36,770 nucleotides of DNA from Bacillus pseudomycoides. GTDB lineage: Bacteria; Bacillota; Bacilli; Bacillales; Bacillaceae_G. The stretch covers positions 1 to 36,770 of the forward strand of contig NZ_NUQE01000012.1 in NCBI RefSeq assembly GCF_002582035.1. Reading direction: 5' to 3'. Each line of letters opens with the position of its first letter. The stretch's first letter is position 1. Position numbers and translations under genes: made by a program. Of this stretch, positions 1 through 8,384 are shown one piece after another. A model generated the notes under the pieces. That model ran no database searches. It was not told the DNA's origin and saw only the letters and a list, made by a program, of their open reading frames with translations.

Positions 1-17
1 CTGCTTGTTAGAGCGGG
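1..17 (+). repeat. right end of a bcr1-like repeat, cut by window edge
   Basis: The first bases match the right end of the dispersed repeat (TGCTTGTTAGAGCGGG). The 5-bp ATACA at 18-22 then separates it from the next copy, so this is the tail of the first member of a tandem pair. The rest lies outside the window. Confidence 0.7.
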
Positions 18-22
18 ATACA

Positions 23-138
23 GTGAAACTTCCATTCGAAGATGCTTTTCCTTTGAATGGTTAGTTGAACCAATCGGGTTCTTACAAGCAGTTCTACTCC
101 TCGAATTTCCATCTTCGTTCACTGCTTGTTAGAGCGGG
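23..138 (+). repeat. bcr1-like dispersed repeat, short form
   Basis: This 116-bp copy starts GTGAAACTTCC, forms an apical hairpin (CCATTCGAAG with CTTTGAATGG), carries the conserved TTAGTTGAACCAATCGGG, and ends GCGGG. The arms ACAAGCAGT (84-92) and ACTGCTTGT (121-129) pair, with different bases from the arms of other copies. It is flanked by ATACA (18-22) and ATAAA (139-143), variants of the TTTAT/ATAAA duplication seen at cleaner copies. Confidence 0.8.
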
Positions 139-148
139 ATAAACAAAA

Positions 149-186
149 AAATAAGTGATTGAGGGCTGTCCCTCAATCACTTATTT
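149..186 (-). terminator. intrinsic terminator of the DUF368 gene
   Basis: Perfect 17-bp stem (149-165 with 170-186) and a 4-nt loop, followed on the minus strand by a run of T. The stop codon TAA (181-183) lies inside the stem, so the hairpin begins within the last codons. Confidence 0.9.
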
Positions 187-987
187 CTTACTAAAATAGG
201 ATACAATCGCAAATCCTAAGATAAACGTAATAATAGAACTTACAATCGACATACCGCCTGTTGGAATGCCAGGAAACACCACTACAATCGACCCAATAAC
301 AAGTCCGATAATTGCCGCAAATGTTGCACTTTTATAATGCGTTAATAAATAGCTAATCCCTTTACTACTCACAACAAACCCTACCATAACACCCGCACCA
401 ATTACTGCAATTAGTGGTAGATTCAATGTTGTTAAAGCTTCAATCGCTGTTGGATACACACCAATAATTAATAAAATAAACGATCCACTAATCCCCGGAA
501 GCAGCATAGCCATACTAGCCATCCAACCCGCAAGGAACAGCCCAATCGTATTTAAAATTGTTAACGTCATAATTGGGTCTGCCGCTTTATCTGGCTTAAA
601 AAATACTGTTACGGCTACAAGAGCTGCCGCAACAAACAATATAATAATATGTCCTGCTTTAAATGTTTCCTTCGCATTTGCTTCCCTCATTAACATTGGT
701 AAAATACTCAAGATTAAGCCAAGGAAGAAAAATTGCGTTGGCTCATAATGATTTTCCAGTAAATATTTAATTACATGACTTAACGTCAAAAACGCTGCCA
801 CTACACCAGCACCAAGCGGAATCAAAAATCCTAAATGTTTTTTCCACTCACGACTAAAGAATCCGCTGATAGCTGCAAGTAGTTGCTCATAAATCCCTAG
901 TACAACAGCGATTGTGCCGCCGCTCACACCAGGAATTAAATCACTAACTCCCATACAAAAACCACGATATACATTACGCCATTCCAT
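181..987 (-). CDS. popT: DUF368 membrane protein, PopT-type undecaprenyl-phosphate transporter
   Basis: Polytopic membrane protein of the DUF368 family. The signature GVSDLIPGVSGGTIAVVLGIYE near the N-terminus and a second MLLPGISGSF half-repeat are characteristic. From established work, DUF368 (PopT) proteins, like DedA/UptA, return undecaprenyl phosphate across the membrane for reuse in wall synthesis; the role here is by family. An upstream in-frame start at 1086 gives 301 aa but has no ribosome binding site. I prefer ATG at 987 (MEWRNVYRGF, 268 aa), preceded by GAGGAA at a good distance and matching the usual family start. It has its own terminator and lies downstream of trxB on the same strand, separated by the trxB terminator. 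Confidence 0.85.
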   Translation of the reverse strand: MEWRNVYRGFCMGVSDLIPGVSGGTIAVVLGIYEQLLAAISGFFSREWKKHLGFLIPLGAGVVAAFLTLSHVIKYLLENHYEPTQFFFLGLILSILPMLMREANAKETFKAGHIIILFVAAALVAVTVFFKPDKAADPIMTLTILNTIGLFLAGWMASMAMLLPGISGSFILLIIGVYPTAIEALTTLNLPLIAVIGAGVMVGFVVSSKGISYLLTHYKSATFAAIIGLVIGSIVVVFPGIPTGGMSIVSSIITFILGFAIVSYFSKK

Positions 988-1122
988 CTTGTGTACATTC
1001 CTCATTTCTTTTGCATATTTTCCCAAATTAAAGTATAACAACAAAAGAAAAAGGGTACTACCAAAACCCCAAAGTATATATGACATCTCGATGACAATTA
1101 AAGTACTGAAATCCTATATCAC

Positions 1123-1157
1123 AAAAAAGAAGCTACCCTAATAAAGATAGCTTCTCT
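1123..1157 (-). terminator. terminator of trxB
   Basis: On the minus strand AGAAGCTA (complement of 1148-1155) pairs with TAGCTTCT (complement of 1128-1135) and is followed by six T. It lies just after the trxB stop. Confidence 0.85.
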
Positions 1158-1167
1158 TCTTTGTGCA

Positions 1168-2136
<969 letters not shown>

Positions 2137-2174
2137 TTATCGCTCTTTTGATACCCTCATTATACTGTTCGAAA

Positions 2175-2192
2175 CTGGTTTTTCCCAGTGAT
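2175..2192 (-). terminator. possible weak terminator after the TPR gene
   Basis: Short hairpin ACTGG-GAAAAA-CCAGT on the minus strand between the repeat pair and the trxB promoter. It has no clear T run, so termination is uncertain. It may be the original terminator of the TPR gene, displaced by repeat insertion. Confidence 0.3.
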
Positions 2193-2206
2193 TTGCTTGC
2201 ATTTAT

Positions 2207-2250
2207 CCCACTATTTGCGAGGGGTAAGCTCCCACTGATGGAAGTTTCAC
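2207..2250 (-). repeat. deleted bcr1-like repeat (tandem partner)
   Basis: 44-bp remnant reading, on the minus strand, GTGAAACTTCCATCAGTGGG ... ATAGTGGG. The middle is deleted. TTTAT occurs on both sides (2202-2206 and 2251-2255), and the second TTTAT is shared with the full copy that follows. Confidence 0.75.
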
Positions 2251-2255
2251 TTTAT

Positions 2256-2515
2256 CCCGCATTAACGGACAGTAAGACCCCCACCTCAAGATTGAGAGAA
2301 AAGCGTTGTCCAGCTCTAGCGGCTAGAATCTCCGGTCGTTTCGCCCCCTCGGACGAGGCAAAAAGCGCCTCTCTGTCGGGTGCTCCAACGTCCTGCGATT
2401 CTGGGTGAGCCGCTTCCGCTTTTCTACAGAAGATAGGTGGAGATAACTGTCCGTAAAAGCCCGATTGGTTCAACTAACCATTCGAAGGAAAAACACCTTC
2501 GAATGGAAGTTTCAC
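2256..2515 (-). repeat. bcr1-like repeat, long form with nested module
   Basis: Full 260-bp copy with exact TTTAT flanks (2251-2255, 2516-2520). On the minus strand it has a perfect 11-bp apical hairpin (CCATTCGAAGG with CCTTCGAATGG), then TTAGTTGAACCAATCGGGC, then the arms ACGGACAGT and ACTGTCCGT, which pair. Between the arms, positions 2306-2427 hold a 122-bp second repeat. The last T residues of the flank are part of the stop codon of the TPR gene. Confidence 0.9.
2306..2427 (-). repeat. 122-bp structured module nested in the repeat
   Basis: Starts GTAGAAAAGCGGAAGCGGCT and ends GAGCTGGACAA (minus). It is nearly identical to the copy at 36554-36675 (I see one difference) and homologous to the free copy at 21893-22010. 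AGCGGCT/AGCCGCT, AGAATC/GATTCT and GAGGC/GCCTC form nested helices. Repeat copies without it continue straight from TTCT to CGCTTCTCTC. Confidence 0.8.
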
Positions 2516-2516
2516 T

Positions 2517-4028
2517 TTATGCATGTAAACGTCTCACTGCTTGCACATATTTTCGTACAGTTGCTACCGATACATTATATATATTTCCAAGCTCTGCCTG
2601 CGTCAGCTTATCTTGGCACTCACCTCTTACAATATATTCAACTGCTGCTGACCAGCCATATACATTTGTAAAGGACGTTCCGCTCGTATATAAACGTATA
2701 AATGTACAAAACCAAAGATGTAAACATTCTTCAATAAGTTCATCATCTTTTTTCGTATAATTGTATAAAGCATCTGCAATACGAATACATTGTTCAAACT
2801 GCTGCAGTTCTCCTGGAATACTTTTATGACTGTTAATTAAAAAGAAATAGTTCGCTAGTTGCGATACAATTGGAACACGATTAGGAGATTGCATAACATC
2901 AAAGAAAAAGCCAAGCTTCTCTGGTGTTGTCAGTTCATTCATTAAATATAAAGCCAGCATTTGTTCTTCCAATGTTTCACTTTTTTGAAACGATTGCTGA
3001 AGCTCTCGGAATAAAATATTTTGACCTTCATCTACTAAATTAATAGCATTCCAAGGTTCTTTTCCCTTTTTATCAGGGTGTAATTCCACTACATGCGCCC
3101 ACATTTTCTCGGCTGTTTGCTCATCCTTTACCATATAGGCAGAATATGCAAACCAATAATAAAAGCTAACATCACCTTCGTAACCTTGACGTTTTAACAC
3201 TTTTAACCATTTATATGCACTTTCAAAACGACCAATTGTTGCAAATGTTGTCCCTAGTTTCACACGATGTTCAAACGACATCGGATACACTGTTTCCAAT
3301 TGCTCTGCTAACTTTTCTACTTGCTTATATTCCCCAATGGAATATAGAAAAATAAGCGTATTACATAACGCATGAATATTCCCTGGATTTTTCTCTAAAA
3401 TCAGCTCTGTCATTTTCAACGCTTGATCAACATTCCCAAGCTGAAAATGTGCGATTGCTAAGTTATTATGCGCTGACCAAAACTCAGGATATTCCGTTAT
3501 GACACCTTCAAGCGTCGCAATTGCCTCTTCTAATTGACCGTTACGAATATAATGATTTGCTTGCTCTTGCATCACAATTAATCCATCTTCATCTTCGAAT
3601 TCCGGCGTATCCATTTCTTCTTCTTCAATGATTTCCAGAAGTTCAATTGTTTCAGCAATAAATTCTTTATCCGTTGCAATTTCTAAATACCGCTCTGCAT
3701 ATTTTTTTGCTTGCTGGAATAACCCAAGATACGCATAATTATTTGCCATAAAATAATAGCATTCTTCTATTTGTTCACCCGTACGAACAATTTGTAATAA
3801 GATTTGATTTGATTCGTGATACTCTCCTGCTTCCGATAATGCCGTTGCTAATTGGCATAAAATAAACGGCTCTTTCTGATCTTGTGCCGCTCTCTTAAAA
3901 TATTTAATTGCATCTTCTAAATGATGATTGCGATAAGCCTTCATACCTTTATCATAAAAGAAGTCGGCTAATTGATTAAAAGAAATAACTTGTCCGTTAT
4001 CTTTATGAATTTCTTGTTTTTTCCCCAT
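2517..4028 (-). CDS. yvcD: tetratricopeptide-repeat protein (YvcD-like)
   Basis: A 503-aa soluble protein built of TPR helices, e.g. DKGMKAYRNHHLEDAIKYFK near the N-terminus and WSAHNNLAIAHFQLGNVDQA near the middle, with an acidic stretch (LLEIIEEEEMDTPEFEDEDG) around residue 130. The last ~28 residues (QAELGNIYNVSVATVRKYV) look like a helix-turn-helix, which could mean nucleic-acid binding; this is inference. TPRs imply a scaffolding role; the partner is unknown. The start ATG follows GGAGG by 4 nt. The stop TAA lies inside the ATAAA duplication of the adjacent repeat. Position beside trxB matches B. subtilis yvcD; there the his operon follows, and it is absent here. Confidence 0.85.
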   Translation of the reverse strand: MGKKQEIHKDNGQVISFNQLADFFYDKGMKAYRNHHLEDAIKYFKRAAQDQKEPFILCQLATALSEAGEYHESNQILLQIVRTGEQIEECYYFMANNYAYLGLFQQAKKYAERYLEIATDKEFIAETIELLEIIEEEEMDTPEFEDEDGLIVMQEQANHYIRNGQLEEAIATLEGVITEYPEFWSAHNNLAIAHFQLGNVDQALKMTELILEKNPGNIHALCNTLIFLYSIGEYKQVEKLAEQLETVYPMSFEHRVKLGTTFATIGRFESAYKWLKVLKRQGYEGDVSFYYWFAYSAYMVKDEQTAEKMWAHVVELHPDKKGKEPWNAINLVDEGQNILFRELQQSFQKSETLEEQMLALYLMNELTTPEKLGFFFDVMQSPNRVPIVSQLANYFFLINSHKSIPGELQQFEQCIRIADALYNYTKKDDELIEECLHLWFCTFIRLYTSGTSFTNVYGWSAAVEYIVRGECQDKLTQAELGNIYNVSVATVRKYVQAVRRLHA

Positions 4029-4128
4029 AAATCCTCCATTATTTCATTCTTCTATCTCTAAGTATAAACGATTCCTCCAAAAACAAAACAGTATATTATG
4101 CACAAATATTTCCTTTTCATTCCCGAAA

Positions 4129-4168
4129 AGAGAAGGGAAATGTTACATTCCTAACATTTCCCTTCTCT
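4129..4168 (-). terminator. terminator of the acetyltransferase gene
   Basis: Perfect 17-bp stem (4129-4145 with 4152-4168) and a 6-nt loop. It overlaps the last codons and the stop of the upstream gene. The T run after it is short (TTTTC). Confidence 0.75.
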
Positions 4169-4663
4169 CGCTGCCATTTCCTCTTTCGTATAAATAATCC
4201 GCATCGGATTCCCACCGACGAAAGCACCGCTCGGTACATCACGATGAACAAGTGTCCCAGCTGAAACAATTGCCCCGTCTCCAATGACAACACCGGGTAA
4301 AACAGTCGAGTTTGCACCAATCATTACTTCGTCTCCAATAATAATTTCACCAAGGCGATATTCTGTAATTAAATATTCATGAGCTAATAACGTTGTATTA
4401 TAGCCAATCACTGAATTACGTCCAACTGTAATTTTCTCTGGAAACATAATATCTGGCATAACCATAAGCGCAAAAGAAGTTTTCTCTCCAATTTGCATCC
4501 GCAAAAATGTGCGATACAACCAATTTTTCATACGTAAAAAAGGGGTATATCGCGCGATTTGGATCACAATGAAGTTTTTCATCACTTTCCAAAATGAAAC
4601 CGTTTTATATACATTCCATAATGAATTTGCTCCTGATACTGGATAGCGCGTTGTCCGTCGCAC
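4151..4663 (-). CDS. yvoF: hexapeptide-repeat O-acetyltransferase (YvoF-like)
   Basis: 170-aa left-handed beta-helix acyltransferase. Hexapeptide repeats run from about residue 75 to 155 (ITVGRNSVIGYNTTLLAHEY, IIIGDEVMIGANSTVLPGVV, IGDGAIVSAGTLV), closed by the typical VPSGAFVGGNP. Such enzymes transfer acetyl from acetyl-CoA to a sugar or similar hydroxyl; the substrate is not shown by the sequence. The start is GTG at 4663, 8 nt after GGGAG. It is last in the hprK-lgt-ppaX series, as in B. subtilis. Its C-terminal codons are also the terminator stem. Confidence 0.85.
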   Translation of the reverse strand: MRRTTRYPVSGANSLWNVYKTVSFWKVMKNFIVIQIARYTPFLRMKNWLYRTFLRMQIGEKTSFALMVMPDIMFPEKITVGRNSVIGYNTTLLAHEYLITEYRLGEIIIGDEVMIGANSTVLPGVVIGDGAIVSAGTLVHRDVPSGAFVGGNPMRIIYTKEEMAAREGKC

Positions 4664-4739
4664 TTTGCTCGCTCCCTCTTTGTGCCCCCGCTTAACTGCT
4701 GAGCTTTACCTAATGTCTAGCCGCTCGTAAGAAAAACGA

Positions 4740-5378
4740 TTAGTGAGGTAAGATTGTTAATAAGTCACTCATTTTTTCTAACACATAATCAGGTTTGTAA
4801 GACTCTAAATATTCGCGTCCTTTAATTGTCCATGCAACAGCAGCTGTCTTCACGCCTGCATTTTGTCCACCAACAATATCGTGATGATTATCGCCTACCA
4901 TCAAAGATTCTTCCGGCTTTGCTCCTAATAACTGAAGTGCCCTTTGAATTGGTTCTGGATGTGGTTTCACATGCTCTACATCATCAATTGTTACCACAAC
5001 ATCAAAAAACTGCTTTAATTTCGTTAGCTGTAATCCCATTTCAACCGTTTTGCGCACCTTTGTTGTTACAATCCCGATTTTATAACCTTTTTCCCGAAGC
5101 ATCTGAACAGTTTCATACACTGTTTCAAACTCTTCTACTAATTCATCGTGATGTTCATGATTAAAATCACGATAACATTGAATCAGTTCTTCTACCCGGT
5201 TCTCGTCGACTTTACTAAATGTATCGTGCAATGATGGACCAATAAATGGTAGTACATCTTCACGTTTATATTGATTTGGATAATATTTTTCTAATGTATG
5301 CAAAAATGAAGAGATAATAAGTTCATTTGTATTAATCAACGTTCCATCCAAATCAAATAACACTGTATTAATTTTCAT
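4740..5378 (-). CDS. ppaX: pyrophosphatase PpaX (HAD superfamily)
   Basis: 212-aa HAD phosphatase with motif [12 protein letters not shown], motif II VTTK, and motif III/IV KPHPEP plus GDNHHD. PpaX hydrolyses the pyrophosphate released when HprK/P dephosphorylates P-Ser-HPr, so its place two genes after hprK fits its known role. An in-frame extension to 5450 adds 24 residues without support. ATG at 5378 ([12 protein letters not shown]) follows GGGGTGG at about 9 nt and gives the usual length. Confidence 0.9.
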   Translation of the reverse strand: MKINTVLFDLDGTLINTNELIISSFLHTLEKYYPNQYKREDVLPFIGPSLHDTFSKVDENRVEELIQCYRDFNHEHHDELVEEFETVYETVQMLREKGYKIGIVTTKVRKTVEMGLQLTKLKQFFDVVVTIDDVEHVKPHPEPIQRALQLLGAKPEESLMVGDNHHDIVGGQNAGVKTAAVAWTIKGREYLESYKPDYVLEKMSDLLTILPH

Positions 5379-5489
5379 CTTTTCGCCACCCCTAGTTGTT
5401 GTATGATAAGAAAAGAAGCAGCGCCGCATATGTGACGCTACTTTTTTCATTCAACCCCGACTCATTCACTGAATCACAAAGTTATATCA

Positions 5490-6302
5490 TTATTGTTCTA
5501 AATATCGTTTATCTGCATACCCCATTTTGCGTCTCACAACAATGAAAATGATGGAGACGATAATTATGGCAATTGATATAACTTGTGCAACACGAAGCGG
5601 GCCGAGCATTAAGCTATCTGTACGTAATCCTTCTATAAAGAAGCGTCCAGTAGAATACCAAATTAAATATGTAAAGAATAGTTCACCGCGGCGTAAATTT
5701 GCTTTACGAAGAAGTAAAAGCAAAATAACCCCAGCAAAATCCCATAATGATTCATATAAAAATGTCGGCTGATAATATACACCATCAATATACATTTGAT
5801 TTATAATAAACTGTGGCAAATGTAAATTTTCGAGAAATTGACGCGTTACTTCACCGCCATGTGCTTCTTGGTTCATAAAGTTTCCCCAGCGTCCAATTGC
5901 TTGTCCAAGTAAAATACTTGGTGCAACAATATCTGCTAGCTTCCAAAAAGAAAGACCGCGTTTTTTCGCAAATATCCATCCTGTAAGAACCGCTCCGATT
6001 AATCCGCCATGAATGGCTAAGCCGCCGTGACGAATTCTAAGAATTTCGCTTGGATTTTGCGAATAATAGCCCCATTCGAAAATAACATAGTATGCACGTG
6101 CACAAAGGATTGCAATCGGCACCGCAATCAATACTACATCAATAATTGTATCTTTCGGCAGACCAAGGCGATCACTTTCCCGATTTGCGAGCCATAATCC
6201 AAGTAAGACACCAGTGCCAATAATCACACCATACCAATAAATCGGAAACGGCCCGAGCTGAACCGCCACACGATCAAGCTGTGGTACAGACCCTAACAGC
6301 AT
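5490..6302 (-). CDS. lgt: prolipoprotein diacylglyceryl transferase
   Basis: Polytopic membrane enzyme that attaches diacylglycerol from phosphatidylglycerol to the lipobox cysteine of prolipoproteins. Visible: the conserved HGGLAIHGG segment and the Lgt signature [13 protein letters not shown], with about seven hydrophobic segments. GTG at 6311 abuts the SD; ATG at 6302 (MLLGSV, 270 aa) lies 8 nt after GGAG and is preferred. It follows hprK with a 72-bp gap that contains a hairpin remnant of the dispersed repeat. Confidence 0.95.
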   Translation of the reverse strand: MLLGSVPQLDRVAVQLGPFPIYWYGVIIGTGVLLGLWLANRESDRLGLPKDTIIDVVLIAVPIAILCARAYYVIFEWGYYSQNPSEILRIRHGGLAIHGGLIGAVLTGWIFAKKRGLSFWKLADIVAPSILLGQAIGRWGNFMNQEAHGGEVTRQFLENLHLPQFIINQMYIDGVYYQPTFLYESLWDFAGVILLLLLRKANLRRGELFFTYLIWYSTGRFFIEGLRTDSLMLGPLRVAQVISIAIIIVSIIFIVVRRKMGYADKRYLEQ

Positions 6303-6319
6303 ATTCTTCACTCCCTTTC

Positions 6320-6369
6320 TCTTTCTATCAGTGGAGGAGAAACTCTCCCTCTACTAATAGAAGTTTCAC
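6320..6369 (-). repeat. hairpin remnant of a bcr1-like repeat between hprK and lgt
   Basis: On the minus strand the sequence starts AAGTGAAACTTCTATTAGTAG and forms a long hairpin (complement of 6325-6360: CTATTAGTAGAGGGAGA against TCTCCTCCACTGATAG). The start and hairpin match the 5' part of the dispersed repeat; the conserved TTAGTTGAACC part and the right end are missing. It lies within the hprK-lgt transcript. Confidence 0.6.
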
Positions 6370-6374
6370 TTATA

Positions 6375-7304
6375 TTAATTTTGATCTCCTAATTCAATTG
6401 CACTCATAAGACGCTCTGAAAATTGCTGCGCTGCATTGACGCCCATACGTTTTAAACGGTAATTCATCGCTGCCACCTCAATAATAACAGCTAAGTTTCG
6501 ACCAGGTCGCACTGGAAGTGTAATCTTTGTAATATCTGTATCAATGATTTTCATTTTCTCTTCATCTAAACCAAGGCGATCGTAGTTTTTCTTTTGATCC
6601 CAAATCTCAAGATTAATTACCATTGAAATACGTTTATGATTACGCACCGCACCCGCACCAAATAGCGTCATAACGTTAATGATGCCAAGCCCGCGAATTT
6701 CAAGTAAATGTTCAATTAGCTCCGGTGAACTTCCGACTAGTGTATCGTCATCTTCTTGACGAATTTCTACACTATCATCAGCTACAAGTCGATGTCCGCG
6801 TTTCACAAGCTCAAGCGCTGTTTCACTTTTCCCGACACCGCTTTGTCCTGTAATCATTACACCAACACCGTAAATATCAACTAATACACCATGAATTGCT
6901 GTTGTTGGTGCTAATTTACTTTCTAAGTAATTCGTCAAGCGGCTTGATAAACGTGTTGTTTTTAACGGTGAACGCAATAATGGCACATCAGTCTGGCGAG
7001 ATGCGCGCATTAATTCTTCAGGTACATCTTGACCGCGCGTTACGATAATACACGGTGTTTCTTCTGTACAAAGTGCTTGCATACGCACTTGCTTTTGTTC
7101 TTCTGTTAATGTATCAAAAAAAGTAAGCTCTGTTTTCCCAAGAAGCTGAACACGATCGGCTGGATAATATGTGAAAAATCCTGCCATTTCAATTCCAGGA
7201 CGTGATAAATCACTTGTATCAATCGGACGATGAATTCCTTCTTCACCACTTACTAGTTCTAAATGAAAATGTTCAATTAAATCTTTCGTTCGAACTTTTG
7301 GCAT
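6375..7304 (-). CDS. hprK: HPr kinase/phosphorylase
   Basis: 309-aa bifunctional enzyme that phosphorylates HPr and Crh on Ser46 with ATP or pyrophosphate, and removes the phosphate, setting carbon catabolite repression through CcpA. Seen: N-terminal domain ([20 protein letters not shown]), Walker A GQSGVGKS near residue 153, and the family signature [20 protein letters not shown] near residue 203. The start ATG is 7 nt after GGAGG. It heads the hprK-lgt-ppaX-yvoF series. Confidence 0.97.
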   Translation of the reverse strand: MPKVRTKDLIEHFHLELVSGEEGIHRPIDTSDLSRPGIEMAGFFTYYPADRVQLLGKTELTFFDTLTEEQKQVRMQALCTEETPCIIVTRGQDVPEELMRASRQTDVPLLRSPLKTTRLSSRLTNYLESKLAPTTAIHGVLVDIYGVGVMITGQSGVGKSETALELVKRGHRLVADDSVEIRQEDDDTLVGSSPELIEHLLEIRGLGIINVMTLFGAGAVRNHKRISMVINLEIWDQKKNYDRLGLDEEKMKIIDTDITKITLPVRPGRNLAVIIEVAAMNYRLKRMGVNAAQQFSERLMSAIELGDQN

Positions 7305-7411
7305 ATGTAAACCTCCACGTTGCGGAATGTATCTAGGCAGCGTACTACCACTCTATCCGCTATTGTACCATTTTTTTCTGAAAACAAGAAATACGGTTTC
7401 TTTTGAAAAAG

Positions 7412-7446
7412 AAAAAAAAACATTCCACGCTTTGCGCAAAATGTTT
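7412..7446 (-). terminator. terminator of the YvlD-like gene
   Basis: On the minus strand AACATT/AATGTT with inner CGC/GCG form a hairpin followed by nine T (complement of 7412-7420). Confidence 0.85.
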
Positions 7447-7476
7447 TACGTTTTGTCGGATACTTATACTTTCAAT

Positions 7477-7851
7477 CTATTCTTTCTCAAACAATGGTTC
7501 AATAATCACTTTCTCAATTAACATGTTTAAAATCGAAATAAAGATTGCTGCAATAATCGCTACTCCAAACCCAGATAAATTAAACGCATTGCCAAGTAAC
7601 GAATCTGTAATTTCCAACGTAATCGCATTAATAACAATTAAGAAGAAACCAAATGTCAATATCGTAATTGGCAGCGTAATTAAAATTAAGAATGGTTTCA
7701 CAACTACATTTAAAACTGCTAAAATTACGCTTGCAATAATTGCTGTTTGTATATTTGCTATTTCAAATGCACCCGGTGCAAAAATTTTAAGAAGACCCGA
7801 TACAACAATTAGCACAATACTATTCACAATAAGTGATAGAATCCATCTCAT
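7477..7851 (-). CDS. yvlD: YvlD-like membrane protein (phage holin family 4 / PF04020)
   Basis: 124-aa protein with four hydrophobic helices and little soluble sequence. The ends MRWILSLIVNSIVLIVVSGL and the central VKPFLILITLPITILTFGFFLIVINA are typical of the YvlD group. The molecular function is not established; B. subtilis yvlD belongs to an envelope-stress cluster yvlABCD. Here yvlB and yvlC are missing between this gene and the DUF4870 gene. The start follows AGGAAG; it has its own terminator. Confidence 0.8.
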   Translation of the reverse strand: MRWILSLIVNSIVLIVVSGLLKIFAPGAFEIANIQTAIIASVILAVLNVVVKPFLILITLPITILTFGFFLIVINAITLEITDSLLGNAFNLSGFGVAIIAAIFISILNMLIEKVIIEPLFEKE

Positions 7852-7995
7852 ATTCCTTACACTTCCTTTTCATTAGAGACAATTACAGTTCAAACTACAT
7901 ATATCAACAATAATACTTCAAATCAGAAAAAAATACCAAGTACAAATAAGGTGATGTTCTCCAAATCTTGCGTTGCCCAAAAGCAGCGAGATCAT

Positions 7996-8307
7996 TTACT
8001 CATTTGCAAGCAACTGTACACCTTTCACAATATTCCATATAAAAATAACAAGATTCACAAGGCCAAATAACAACATAGCAACAAGCATAAGTGCACCAAT
8101 TTGTTCTGGTGTGTTCATAACAAATACAAGTAGAAAAACGAGAAATAAACAAAAAAACGGTAGTAAATGTGAAATGAAAGCTTTCTTTGCATGAAATTTC
8201 ACATCTTCCTGGGGAACAACAAAATACACGATAATCGGAAATAATAACGGGGCCACAAAAATACTGAAATAGCAGCATGAAGCTAAAATTTTTTGCGTAG
8301 AATCCAC
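7996..8307 (-). CDS. DUF4870 membrane protein (YvlA-like)
   Basis: Small membrane protein: a short N-terminal segment (DSTQKILASCCYFSIFVAPLL), the family-typical KFHAKKAFISHLLPF, then two more helices. DUF4870 proteins have no assigned function. The longest frame begins at 8346, but its first codons overlap the uvrA terminator region. GTG at 8307 lies 8 nt after GGAG and gives 103 aa starting MDSTQKI, the usual family start. Confidence 0.8.
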   Translation of the reverse strand: MDSTQKILASCCYFSIFVAPLLFPIIVYFVVPQEDVKFHAKKAFISHLLPFFCLFLVFLLVFVMNTPEQIGALMLVAMLLFGLVNLVIFIWNIVKGVQLLANE

Positions 8308-8341
8308 AAAATCCACTCCCTTTTTCATGGATATAGCAGAA

Positions 8342-8380
8342 AACATCTAATAAAGAAGTAATACTTCTTTATTAGATGTT
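8342..8380 (-). terminator. terminator of uvrA
   Basis: Nearly perfect 19-nt inverted repeat (8342-8360 with 8362-8380), five bases after the uvrA stop, followed on the minus strand by TTTTC. Confidence 0.85.
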
Positions 8381-8384
8381 TATT

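Noticed and set aside
2252-2473. Reading frame beginning MNQSGFYGQL inside the repeat (minus)
   Set aside because: It is the repeat read through by chance. The same peptide start appears at 23024, also in a repeat, and no ribosome binding site is present.
8000-8278. 92-aa frame overlapping the DUF4870 gene
   Set aside because: Same strand, wrong frame, cysteine-rich nonsense; the DUF4870 frame has family motifs.
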